From the NCBI GenBank assembly GCA_030535605.1, contig JAUNRQ010000012.1:1-45596 (forward strand): a stretch of 45,596 nucleotides of DNA, in the 5' to 3' direction. The translations under genes were made by a program, and so were the position numbers. The notes under the pieces were generated by a model. That model saw nothing but the letters and a program-made list of their open reading frames with translations. It ran no database searches and was not told where the DNA came from. Positions 27,042-35,401 of the stretch are shown here, piece by piece. How positions within the stretch are numbered: the first letter of the stretch is position 1; each line of letters opens with the position of its first letter. Source of the DNA: Pseudoxanthomonas suwonensis. GTDB lineage: Bacteria; Pseudomonadota; Gammaproteobacteria; Xanthomonadales; Xanthomonadaceae.

Positions 27042-27982
27042 GGCCGCGGCTCCTCGTGGTTGACGGGTTCGCGACCGTCGGCGATGCGCTCGGCCTCTTC
27101 CTCGGCCAGCACCTCGTCGCGAGCATCGATCCGGTTGCGCCCGGTGCGGACGTAGTGCAGGAAGCCGAACAGCCCCGTCAGTGCCATCGCGGCCACGCCC
27201 AGCGGCTTGGCCGCCCCCTTCCACAAGCGCACCGCGGGACTGACGACGGGATCCTTCGGAAGGCCGCTGTAGCGCTGCGGGTCATCGGCATGGTGCAGCA
27301 CGTACATGACGTGGGTGCCACCGACGCCGGCCGGATCGTACAGGCCGGCATTGTCGAAGCCGCGGGACTTCAAGTCGGCGATACGCCCTTCGGCATGGGT
27401 GACCATGTCCTCCTTGGAACCGAACACGATCGCGCCGGTCGGGCAGGTGGTCACGCACGCCGGCTGCTGGCCCACCGCGACCCGGTCGGAGCACAGCGTG
27501 CACTTGTAGGCCTTGCGGTCGGTCTTGGAAATGCGCGGGATATCGAACGGGCAACCGGTGATGCAGTATCCGCAGCCGATGCAGTGTTCTTCCTTGAAGT
27601 CGACGATGCCGTTGGCGTACTGCACGATCGCGCCGGGTGCCGGACAGGCCTTGAGGCAGCCAGGGTCTTCGCAGTGCATGCAGCCGTCCTTGCGGATCAG
27701 CCACTCCAGGTCGCCCTGTTCGTCCTCGTACTCGGCGAAGCGCATCAGCGTCCAGGTCTGCGCGGTCAGGTCGGCCGGGTTGTCGTAGACGCCGACGCAG
27801 TTGCCGACCTCGTCACGCAGGTCGTTCCATTCCGCACACGCCACCTGGCAGGCCTTGCAGCCGATGCACTTGCTGGCGTCGATCAGCTTGGCGACGCCTC
27901 CGCCGTTGTGCGTGGAGCGCGCCTGCGGCGGCGTGGTGGTGGTCGCCGAGATGCGGAGGATGTCCAGTGATTGCAGTGCCAT
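27038..27982 (-). CDS. fdnH: Formate dehydrogenase iron-sulfur subunit (beta)
   Basis: A 314-residue electron-transfer subunit with four [4Fe-4S] cluster motifs: [11 protein letters not shown] (Cys39-Cys49), [26 protein letters not shown] and [21 protein letters not shown]. One C-terminal membrane segment ([19 protein letters not shown], about 262-280) anchors it next to FdnI. It has no export signal of its own and is expected to travel with FdnG through the Tat pathway. The ATG lies 10 bases after fdnG, and its end overlaps fdnI. The charged C-terminal tail would face the cytoplasm. Confidence 0.96.
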   Translation of the reverse strand: MALQSLDILRISATTTTPPQARSTHNGGGVAKLIDASKCIGCKACQVACAEWNDLRDEVGNCVGVYDNPADLTAQTWTLMRFAEYEDEQGDLEWLIRKDGCMHCEDPGCLKACPAPGAIVQYANGIVDFKEEHCIGCGYCITGCPFDIPRISKTDRKAYKCTLCSDRVAVGQQPACVTTCPTGAIVFGSKEDMVTHAEGRIADLKSRGFDNAGLYDPAGVGGTHVMYVLHHADDPQRYSGLPKDPVVSPAVRLWKGAAKPLGVAAMALTGLFGFLHYVRTGRNRIDARDEVLAEEEAERIADGREPVNHEEPRP

Positions 27983-27992
27983 CGTCCGTCTC

Positions 27993-30900
27993 CTATGCCT
28001 TCTCGACCTTGACCAGGAACGACTTGAATTCCGGCGTGTTGGTGTTGCCGTCGCCGACCGACGGGGTCAGGGTATTGGCCAGGTAACCGGGCTTGGCGGC
28101 ACCGATGAAGCCCCAGTGGATCGGCACGCCGACCTGGTGCACGGTGCGGCCGTCGATCTGCAAGGCCTTCAGGCGCTTGGTGACCACCGCCACGGCCTCG
28201 ATGTGGCCGCGCTTGGAACTGACCCGCACCCGGCTGCCGTTGTCGATGCCGATTTCGTCCGCCAGCGAGGCACCGATCTCGACGAACTGCTCCGGCTGGG
28301 TGATGGCGTTGAGCCGGCTGTTCTTGGTCCAGTAGTGGAAGTGCTCGGTGAGTCGGTAGGTAGTGGCGACGTGCGGGAACTCGTCGACCTTGCCGAAATC
28401 GGCGCGGTCGTTGTCGAACACGCGCGCCACCGGGCTGCTCAGTGTCACCGCCTGGTCCGGGCTCAGCGGGTTGCTGGCCAACGGGGTTTCCAGTGGCTCG
28501 TAGTGCTCGGGGAACGGGCCTTCGGCCATCGCCCCGCGGGCGAAGAACCGGGCCACGCCCTCCGGATTCATGATGAACGGGCCCATGCCGGTGCCGGGTG
28601 CTTCGTCGGCCTTGTAGTCGGCCACGTCGGCACCACCGCCCCAGTTGCGGCCGTTCCACTTGACCAGCTGGCGCTCCGGGTTGAACGGGGTGCCGTCCGG
28701 CGCACAGGACGCACGGTTGTACAGCACCCGGCGATTGGCTGGCCACGCCCATGCCCAGTTCGGACTGGTGCCCAGCCCGGTCGGGTCCGCGTTGTCGCGA
28801 CGCGCCATCAGGTTGCCGGTCGGTCCCCACGCACCGGCGAAGATCCAGCAACCGCAGGCGGTGGAACCGTCGTCACGCAGCTCGCCGAACCCGGCGATCT
28901 GCTCGCCGGCACGACGCAACGGTGCGGCCGGGTTGGCCGCATTGGGCAGGTCGACAAGCGCCTTGCCGTTGTATTCCTTGGCCAGCTCCTCCGGGCTTGG
29001 CTCGTGCGCCTGGGCGTAGTTCCACGTCAGGTTGACGATCGGATCCGGGAACGCGCCGCCCTCTTGCTCGTACAACGCCTTCATCCGCGCATGCAGCTCG
29101 GACATGATGCCGATGTCCGAGCGCGCCTCGCCCGGCGGATTGGCGCCCTTCCAGTGCCATTGCAGCCAGCGCGAGGAATTGACCAGCGCGCCTTCGTCCT
29201 CGGCGAAGCACACCGTCGGCAGGCGGAAGACCTCGGTCTGGATGCTGCCGCTGTCGACGTCGTTGTGGGGGCCGTAGTTCTTCCAGAACTCGCTGGTCTC
29301 GGTGGCCAGCGGATCCATGACGACCATGAACTTCAGCTTGGAGAACGCGCGCGTCAGCTTGGCCTTGTTCGGCGCCGCCGCCAGCGGGTTGAAGCCCTGG
29401 CAGATATAGCCGCTCATCTTGCCCTGGTCCATCAGCTCGTAGGCCTGCAGCATGTCGTAGGTCTTGTCGAGCTTGGGCAGGTAGTCGAAGGCCCAGTTGT
29501 TCTCCGCGGTCGCGGCATCGCCCCACCAGGCTTTCATCAGGCTGACGAAGAACTTGGGGTAGTGCTGCCAGTAGCTCATCTGGTTCGGGCGCATCGGCTG
29601 GTGCGTGCGCACGTCCAGATAGGTCTGCAGGTCCTGCTCGGACTCGCGTGGCAGCGCCAGGTAGCCTGGCAGCAAATCGGACATCAGCCCCAGGTCGGTC
29701 AGCCCCTGGATGTTGGAGTGCCCGCGCAGCGCGTTCATGCCGCCACCGGCCACGCCGATGTTGCCCAGCAGCAGCTGCACCATCGCGCCGGTGCGGATGA
29801 TCTGCGAGCCGACCGAATGCTGGGTCCAGCCCAGCGCGTACATGATGGTCATCGCGCGGTCGGGGACCGCGGTGCTGGCGATCATGTCCCAGATCCGCCG
29901 GACCTTTTCCTTTGGCGTGCCGCACACGCGCTCGACCATGTCGATGGTGTAGCGCGAATAGTGCTGCTTCATCAGCTGGTACACGCAGCGCGGGTGCTGC
30001 AGGGTCGGGTCGGTCTGCACGTAGCCGTCGGCACCGCGCGCGTAGTCCCAGCTGGAGCGGTCGTACAGCCGGTTCTCCGCGTCGTAGCCGGAATACAGGC
30101 CGTTGGAGAACGCGAACTCGTCCTTCACGATGAAGGACAGGTCGGTGTAATTGCGCACGTATTCGTGCTGGATGCGATTGGTCTGCAGCAGGTCGTTGAT
30201 CAACCCGCCCAGGAACACGATGTCGGTGCCGGTGCGGATCGGCGCATACACGTCCGCCACCGACGCGGTGCGGTTGAAGCGCGGGTCGACCACGATCAGG
30301 CGCGCGTCGTTGTGCGCCTTGGCTTCGGTCACCCATTTGAACCCGCAGGGATGCGCCTCGGCGGCGTTCCCGCCCATCACCAGCACCAGGTCGGCATTCT
30401 TGATGTCGACCCAGTGGTTGGTCATCGCACCTCGGCCAAACGTCGGGGCAAGACCTGCCACCGTCGGGCCGTGTCAGACACGGGCCTGATTGTCGAAGAC
30501 CAGTAATCCGAAGGAACGCACCACCTTGTGGGTCAGGTAGGCGGTTTCATTGCTGGTGGCACTGGCCGCGAGCATGCCCGTGGTCAGCCAGCGATTGACC
30601 GTCTGCCCGGACTCGTTGGCGGCGATGAAGTTGTTGTCCCGGTCGTCCTTCATCAGCCGGGCGATGCGGGTCATCGCGTCGTCCCAGCTGATCCGCTCCC
30701 ATTTGTCGGAACCCGGGGCGCGGTACTCCGGGTACTTCAGCCGCTGATCGCTGTGGATCATGTCCACCAGGCCGGCACCCTTCGGGCACAGGGTGCCACG
30801 GTTGACCGGGTGGTCCGGGTCGCCCTCGATGTGGAAGATGTGCGGCTCGGCGTTCATGGCGCCGTTGCCCATCGCATACATCAGGATGCCGCAGGCCACC

Positions 30901-31064
30901 GAGCAGTAGGTGCAGGTTTGCCGCACCTCGGTGGACCGGGACAGTTTGTAGGCACGCACCGAGGCCACCGCCGCGCCGGGGGCGAAGCCCATCAGCGCAA
31001 GGCTGGAACCGGCGACGCCGGTGCCGGTGACCTTCAGGAACTGTCGTCTCGCAAGATCGACCAT
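27993..31064 (-). CDS. fdnG: Formate dehydrogenase major subunit, selenocysteine-containing (alpha)
   Basis: A 1023-residue molybdopterin enzyme that oxidises formate to CO2 in the periplasm. Residues 1-35 are a Tat signal with the twin Arg in [17 protein letters not shown]...CPKG binds a [4Fe-4S] cluster. An in-frame UGA at 30476-30474 encodes selenocysteine at position 197 in the context [16 protein letters not shown], matching Sec196 of E. coli FdnG. A SECIS hairpin follows directly. The molybdopterin domains continue to the end ([18 protein letters not shown], then the C-terminal [21 protein letters not shown]). Naive gene callers would split this gene at 30474. GGAG lies upstream of the ATG at 31064. 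Confidence 0.97.
30441..30476 (-). promoter_or_regulatory. Selenocysteine UGA codon and bacterial SECIS element
   Basis: On the minus strand the UGA (30476-30474) is followed by CACGGCC and a hairpin whose arms CG-A-CGG-U-GGCA and UGCC-CCG-A-CG enclose the loop GGUCU. The bulged U and the GGUCU loop are the features SelB recognises in the E. coli fdhF element, whose sequence after the UGA is very similar. Hairpin span is 30466-30441. Confidence 0.93.
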
Positions 31065-31180
31065 CGAGCTTCTCCAGCAATGGCCTGGCGCTGATCACGC
31101 CGATGGCCGTTTGTCACGGCGATGCGGCCAGACACGTCCGGAAATACCGGCGGCGGCGTGGCGCGTCGCAGTCTGGCCAA

Positions 31181-31186
31181 GTTATA
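31181..31186 (-). promoter_or_regulatory. Probable -10 box of the fdn-sel operon
   Basis: TATAAC preceded by TGC makes an extended -10 (TGnTATAAC) on the minus strand, giving a leader of about 110 bases. I see no clear FNR or NarL site in the leader, so the oxygen or nitrate control known for fdnG in E. coli cannot be inferred here. Confidence 0.4.
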
Positions 31187-31262
31187 GCACACGCGGCCGG
31201 ACGAACCGTTGTCGCGGCGCCCCGCAGTGCCCCCTCGCGATGGCGGGCCAGGGCCGCGCCGA

Positions 31263-31820
31263 TCAGGGCCGCCAGTTGGCATTGGCCTCCCAGAACGCCA
31301 CGCTGCGGCGATACGCCTGCGGATCCAGCGCCACGCCGGAGCCACCCTCGGCCACGCCCAAGGCGTTGCGCATCATGGTGATCGGGGCCATCGGAATTTC
31401 CTCCGGCTCGGCCGTGTACAGGCACCCGACAACGCCCCAGTCGGCGTCGATCGGATTGCCTTCCACCGCCATCTGTTCGGCGCTGTAGAGGATCGGGATC
31501 AGATAAGTGGCCACGGGCGGCTGCACCCGTTCGAACCAGCGCACCAGCACCGGCAACTCTTCGCGGCTGCGGGCCTCGTAGGCGCTGCGCAGCAGGTGGC
31601 GATTGGCGTCGGTGACCGCAACCGTCAGGCAGCGGGTCGATGTCCAGTTGCGGTGCACGTGCAGCTTGCAGAATGGTGCATAGCCATCGATCACCTTCAG
31701 CGGCGGCTGCTCGTTGAGGTGGCGCTCGAACTGGGCGGCGGTGCAGTCGAGGATCGTGTTGCCGCGGGGTTCGCGCGGGAACAGGCGGGTACGTGCGAAG
31801 TCGGTGAGGACGATGGTCAT
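31263..31820 (-). CDS. DUF3228 family protein
   Basis: A 185-residue soluble protein. Blocks I recall from the DUF3228 family are present: NTILDCTAAQFERHLN, KVIDGYAPFCKLHVHRNW, RCLTVAVTDANRHLLRSAYEAR, VLVRWFE, PVATYLIPILYSAEQM, DWGVVGCLYT and PMAPITMMRNALGVAEGGSGV. The family has no known function and no signal peptide or membrane segment here. The ATG at 31820 begins the conserved part. Its ribosome binding site is weak, so the start is moderately sure. It is divergent from metF (145 bases) and lies 198 bases upstream of fdnG on the same strand; a separate promoter is seen for fdnG. Confidence 0.85.
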   Translation of the reverse strand: MTIVLTDFARTRLFPREPRGNTILDCTAAQFERHLNEQPPLKVIDGYAPFCKLHVHRNWTSTRCLTVAVTDANRHLLRSAYEARSREELPVLVRWFERVQPPVATYLIPILYSAEQMAVEGNPIDADWGVVGCLYTAEPEEIPMAPITMMRNALGVAEGGSGVALDPQAYRRSVAFWEANANWRP

Positions 31821-31915
31821 GGCGAGCCGGAACGAGGGGCGAGGGACCGGCCTGCAGAGATGCGGGCCGTGACGGCCATGATGCCGCACGCCACCGGCGC
31901 CACATCTGCACCTTC

Positions 31916-31936
31916 ATCGCGATAAAGCGATACAAT
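31916..31936 (+). promoter_or_regulatory. metF promoter with an overlapping dyad
   Basis: TACAAT (31931-31936) is the likely -10 box. Immediately upstream and touching it, ATCGC-GATAAA-GCGAT (31916-31931) is a dyad with 5-base arms, itself preceded by TTC to give TTCATC as at ahcY and metK. This is a plausible operator for a methionine-cycle regulator. Confidence 0.45.
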
Positions 31937-31965
31937 GCGCGCGGTTTCCTCACGATGTGGCTGCG

Positions 31966-32790
31966 ATGACCTGCCTGAGCTTCGAGTTCTACCCGCCAAA
32001 GACCGACCAGCAGCGCAGCCAGCTGGACCGCACGGTGGAACGGCTCAAGCCGCATCGGCCGGAGTACGTGTCCTGCACGTTCGGTGCCGGTGGCTCCACC
32101 CTGAACTACACGTCGGAAACCGTTCGGCACCTGCACCAGCACCACGGCCTGGACGCGGCGCCGCATATCTCCTGCGTTGGTGGCAGTCGTGAAGAGCTGC
32201 GCGATTTGCTGCGGCTGTACCGCGCGCTTGGCTGCCGCCGACTGGTGGCGTTGCGCGGCGACCTGCCCTCGGGCATGGGCCAGGTCGGCGAGTTGCGCTA
32301 TGCCAGCGAACTGGTGGCCTTCATCCGCGAGGAGCACGGCGATCATTTCCACATCGACGTCGGTGCCTACCCGGAAACACACCCGCAGGCGACCGACGCG
32401 CTGGTCGACCTGCATCACTTCAAGGCCAAGGTGGATGCCGGCGCGAATGCGGCGATCACCCAGTACTTCTTCAATGCCGACGCCTACTTCCGATTCGTTG
32501 ACGATGCCCGCGCGCTCGGGGTAAGCGCGCCGATCGTGCCGGGCATCATGCCGATTGCCAACTTCACCCAGCTGCGCCGCTTTTCCGACGCCTGCGGTGC
32601 CGAGATCCCGCGCTGGGTCAGTCAACGCATGCGTGCCTTCGGCGACGACGCCGATGCCATCCGCGAGTTCGCCAGTGACCTGGTCGCGGGGCTGTGCCGT
32701 CGCCTGGTCGACGGCGGCGCGCCGGCGCTGCACTTCTACACGCTCAACCTCGCCAACCCGACCCTGCACGTGTTGCGCCGCCTGCAGTGA
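31966..32790 (+). CDS. metF: 5,10-methylenetetrahydrofolate reductase
   Basis: The FAD enzyme reduces methylene-THF to methyl-THF, the methyl donor for homocysteine remethylation. The 274-residue product has SFEFYPPKT at the N-terminus (catalytic Glu7), the VSCTFGAGGST block, LVALRGDLP (FAD site), YPETHP, AAITQYFFNADAYFRFVDDAR and the C-terminal HFYTLNL. I chose the ATG at 31966; a GTG at 31957 is the alternative. A four-codon upstream frame (ATG TGG CTG CGA TGA at 31955-31969) overlaps the metF ATG and might couple translation. It uses the methylene-THF made by GcvT and feeds the homocysteine made by AhcY. Confidence 0.96.
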   Translation: MTCLSFEFYPPKTDQQRSQLDRTVERLKPHRPEYVSCTFGAGGSTLNYTSETVRHLHQHHGLDAAPHISCVGGSREELRDLLRLYRALGCRRLVALRGDLPSGMGQVGELRYASELVAFIREEHGDHFHIDVGAYPETHPQATDALVDLHHFKAKVDAGANAAITQYFFNADAYFRFVDDARALGVSAPIVPGIMPIANFTQLRRFSDACGAEIPRWVSQRMRAFGDDADAIREFASDLVAGLCRRLVDGGAPALHFYTLNLANPTLHVLRRLQ

Positions 32791-32846
32791 ATGCCGGCGC
32801 CGTCACGTGTCGAGGACATCGCTGAGCCTTCGCCAAGCACGCGCGA

Positions 32847-32884
32847 AACCCGTGCTGAACGGTGCGCGCATGTCAGCACGGGTT
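32847..32884. repeat. Long inverted repeat between metF and the first DUF4124 gene
   Basis: AACCCGTGCTGA (32847-32858) and TCAGCACGGGTT (32873-32884) are perfect 12-base arms around a 14-base loop, 57 bases after metF. No T tract follows on the plus strand, so it is not a standard metF terminator. On the minus strand TTTCG follows. Confidence 0.6.
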
Positions 32885-32977
32885 CAGCGAAAACACACAA
32901 AAACCGCCTTGTTTCCGACGTCCTGTTGACGAGGACGGGCACAGGCTTGTACGCAACCCGACACTGGTTGCGCCCTC

Positions 32978-33691
32978 ATGAAACTCCGGACCCCCGCCAC
33001 CGCCATCGCCGCGACACTGCTGCTGTCGGCGTTGCCCGGGATCGGCAACCTCGAGGCCAGCACCGCCATACAGCGCTGCCAAGCCGGCGACGGCAGCGTC
33101 ATCTACACCGACAAGCCCTGCGGCCAACTGGGCGCGGCGCCGTTGCCGGTCGAGGCGGCCTTGCTTGATCGCATCGCCCGCGATGAAGCGCGCGAACAGC
33201 GCGACGCCACCACTGCCACGGCTTCGCCCGCCACGCTGGCCGGGCTGGATCCCGTCCCGACCGCCACCTCCACCGCCCCGGCCCGGCGCCCGGTGAGCGC
33301 CGGCTGCGCACGCACGCCGGGGCAGTTGACGCAGGACCTGCATGCCGCGCTGGCGTTGGGTGACGTGAACCGCGTCGCCGAAAGCTATGCATGGATGGGC
33401 CTGGACAACGGCCAAGGCCAGCGCATCCTCGACCGGCTGCAAGCGTTGACTCGACAGCCGGTCGTCAACGCCCGGTATTTCGGTGCCCCGCTGGCGAGCC
33501 TGTCCTCGGGCACGGCGATGCAGTTCGACGAAGCCACCGGTCAATGGGTCGAAACCGCGCCGGCACCACGCCGCGCGGTGACGGGTGGTGACGGGTTGTT
33601 GCAGTTGACCGTTGCCGGCAATGGCGGCATCCGGCAGACCGTCGACTTCCGGGTGCGCAGGTTCAACGGCTGCTGGTTCGTGCAGTACTGA
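32978..33691 (+). CDS. Secreted DUF4124-domain protein (paralogue 1)
   Basis: A 237-residue precursor with a signal peptide (about 1-28). The N-terminal DUF4124 motif reads IQRCQAGDGSVIYTDKPC (about 31-48): a Cys pair around an IYTD core. A low-complexity Ala/Thr/Pro linker (about 70-105) leads to a C-terminal domain, about 108-237, beginning CARTPGQLTQDLHAALALGDVNRVAESYAWMGL and ending FRVRRFNGCWFVQY. Function unknown; such proteins are periplasmic or envelope-associated and common in Xanthomonadaceae. The next gene is its paralogue. I see no good ribosome binding site before the ATG at 32978, although the signal peptide supports this start. Confidence 0.8.
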   Translation: MKLRTPATAIAATLLLSALPGIGNLEASTAIQRCQAGDGSVIYTDKPCGQLGAAPLPVEAALLDRIARDEAREQRDATTATASPATLAGLDPVPTATSTAPARRPVSAGCARTPGQLTQDLHAALALGDVNRVAESYAWMGLDNGQGQRILDRLQALTRQPVVNARYFGAPLASLSSGTAMQFDEATGQWVETAPAPRRAVTGGDGLLQLTVAGNGGIRQTVDFRVRRFNGCWFVQY

Positions 33692-33777
33692 GGCCGGCCC
33701 TGTCCACCACCTGACCTCACCGATGCACAACGGGTGTTTTCACGGGTTTTCCGGGCGCCGTCTGCCCCCCACGGCGC

Positions 33778-33783
33778 TAGACT
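33778..33783 (+). promoter_or_regulatory. -10 box placed for a leaderless transcript of the second DUF4124 gene
   Basis: TAGACT is followed by six bases and then the ATG at 33790. The same hexamer is the -10 box of the tRNA-Gly promoter in this window, which supports it as a real promoter element here. Confidence 0.5.
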
Positions 33784-33789
33784 GGATGG

Positions 33790-34422
33790 ATGCCATTCGC
33801 TCGATTCCGTCGCCACCGCCAGCAGCCGGCCTTGCCCGCGAGCCTCGCCGCCTGTGCACTGTTCGGCCTGTGGGCCGGAATGCCGGCCATGGCCCAGGAC
33901 AGTGCCTCGTCCGTGCGCCGGTGCACGGCCGCCGACGGCAGCACGGTGTTCACCGATCGCGCCTGTGCCGACATCGGTGCCACCGAGCGCCTGCCGGCCA
34001 ACCGCGGTACGGCGGCGGCCCACGCCGGCAGTTTGCGCCGACCCGGGTGTGCCCGCTCGGTCCAGGACCTGGTGTTCGAGATGACCTTCGCCATCGATGC
34101 CGGGGACGTGAACCGGCTTGCCGGCGTCTACCACTGGGTGGGCATGTCCAGTGGTGGCGGCATCGCCACCATGAATCGGTTGCAGGCCATCGTGCAGCGA
34201 CCGCTGGTGGACATCGCGCCGGTGTTTCCTGCACCGCCAGCGAGCGAAGACGTGACGTTGAGCAGTTTCGAGCAGGCACTGGACGCGGCCTACCGCAGCG
34301 CCTCGCGACCCCGCCGGCCGACCGCGCTGCGGGTGGAGCAGACCCTCGGCAACACGTCCACGCCGTCGCGGACCGTGTTCGGCCTGCGGCGCCACATGGA
34401 CTGCTGGTGGGTGACGCTGTGA
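33790..34422 (+). CDS. Secreted DUF4124-domain protein (paralogue 2)
   Basis: A 210-residue precursor with a basic start and a hydrophobic signal segment ending near AMAQD (about residues 17-36). The DUF4124 motif VRRCTAADGSTVFTDRAC (about 42-59) parallels the first paralogue. So do the C-terminal domain (CARSVQDLVFEMTFAIDAGDVNRLAGVYHWVGMSSGGG, then MNRLQAIVQRPLVD) and the ending FGLRRHMDCWWVTL. The low-complexity linker of paralogue 1 is shorter here. Function unknown. The start is supported by the -10 box exactly six bases upstream and by the signal peptide; an out-of-frame ATG four bases earlier is ignored. Confidence 0.8.
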   Translation: MPFARFRRHRQQPALPASLAACALFGLWAGMPAMAQDSASSVRRCTAADGSTVFTDRACADIGATERLPANRGTAAAHAGSLRRPGCARSVQDLVFEMTFAIDAGDVNRLAGVYHWVGMSSGGGIATMNRLQAIVQRPLVDIAPVFPAPPASEDVTLSSFEQALDAAYRSASRPRRPTALRVEQTLGNTSTPSRTVFGLRRHMDCWWVTL

Positions 34423-34448
34423 CGTCGCCGAAAGGATCCGGGCACCGC

Positions 34449-34454
34449 TAGAAT
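34449..34454 (+). promoter_or_regulatory. -10 box of the ilvE promoter
   Basis: TAGAAT lies 29 bases before the ilvE start, predicting a leader of about 23 bases that includes the AGGAG ribosome binding site. Confidence 0.5.
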
Positions 34455-34483
34455 CACGCCATCACCCGTCCAGGAGAGTGCCC

Positions 34484-35401
34484 GTGTCCAATGCCTACCC
34501 CGAATGGATCTGGCACAACGGCACGATCAAACCCTGGGCCGAGGCCACCACCCACGTGATGGCACACGCGATCCACTACGGTTCCTCGGTGTTCGAAGGC
34601 ATCCGCAGCTACGACACGCCCAGCGGACCGGCGATCTTCCGCCTGACCGACCACAACCGGCGCCTGTTCGCCTCGGCGCGCATTCACGAACTGCCGATTC
34701 CCTACACGCTGGAACAGATCAATGCCGCCTGCCGGGAGGTGCTGCAGGCCAATGCACTGGGCACCGCCTACCTGCGGCCGTTCGCGTTCCGCGGACTCGG
34801 CGGCTTCGGCCTGTCGGCCGATACCCCGGTCGAGGTCTCTGTGGCGGCATGGCGCATGGGCCCGTACCTGGGCGAAGGCGCGCTGGAGCGTGGCATCGAT
34901 GCCTGCGTGTCGAGCTGGCAGCGGTTCGCGCCGAACACCATTCCCGCCGGGGCCAAGGCCGGCGGCAACTACCTGTCCGGACAACTGGTCGCGCGCGAGG
35001 CGCGTCGGCTGGGGTTCGGCGAAGGCATCGCCCTGGCATCGACCGGGCTGCTCAGTGAAGGGGCCGGCGAAAACCTGTTCCTGGTGTTCAACGGCGAGTT
35101 GCACACCACCCCGGTCAGCGCCGCCCTGCTCAACGGCATCACCCGCCATTCGATCATCACCCTGGCCCGACGCGAGGGCATCCCGGTGATCGAGCGCGAC
35201 CTGCCGCGTGAATACCTGTACCTGTGCGACGAGCTGTTCATGTGCGGGACCGCTGCGGAAATCACCCCGATCCGTTCGGTCGACGGGCGCGTCATCGGCG
35301 AGGGCGTGGCCGGTCCCGTCACCCGACGGCTGCAGGCGCTGTTCTTCGGCCTGTTCGACGGCCGCACGAGCGACGACTGGGGCTGGCTGGAGCCGCTGTA
35401 G
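34484..35401 (+). CDS. ilvE: Branched-chain amino acid aminotransferase
   Basis: A fold-type IV PLP enzyme that transfers amino groups between glutamate and branched-chain 2-oxo acids, the last step of Val, Leu and Ile synthesis. The 305-residue product has HAIHYGSSVFEGIRSY near the N-terminus, the cofactor Lys158 in GAKAGGNYLSGQL, and the signature LLSEGAGENLFLV. The start is a GTG at 34484, seven bases after AGGAG; the in-frame GTG at 34478 touches that site and is unlikely. It stands as a single-gene unit with its own -10 box. IlvE is more likely than D-amino acid transaminase or aminodeoxychorismate lyase because of the length and the HYGSSVFEGIR block. Confidence 0.93.
   Translation: MSNAYPEWIWHNGTIKPWAEATTHVMAHAIHYGSSVFEGIRSYDTPSGPAIFRLTDHNRRLFASARIHELPIPYTLEQINAACREVLQANALGTAYLRPFAFRGLGGFGLSADTPVEVSVAAWRMGPYLGEGALERGIDACVSSWQRFAPNTIPAGAKAGGNYLSGQLVAREARRLGFGEGIALASTGLLSEGAGENLFLVFNGELHTTPVSAALLNGITRHSIITLARREGIPVIERDLPREYLYLCDELFMCGTAAEITPIRSVDGRVIGEGVAGPVTRRLQALFFGLFDGRTSDDWGWLEPL

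Noticed and set aside
30474..30476. Apparent nonsense mutation or gene fission in formate dehydrogenase
   Set aside because: The UGA falls at the known selenocysteine position, is followed by a SECIS hairpin, and selA, selB, selC and selD are next door.
27801..30506. Plus-strand open frame of about 900 codons opposite fdnG/fdnH
   Set aside because: Antisense shadow of the formate dehydrogenase genes, with the same composition artefact. The minus-strand reading has catalytic motifs throughout.
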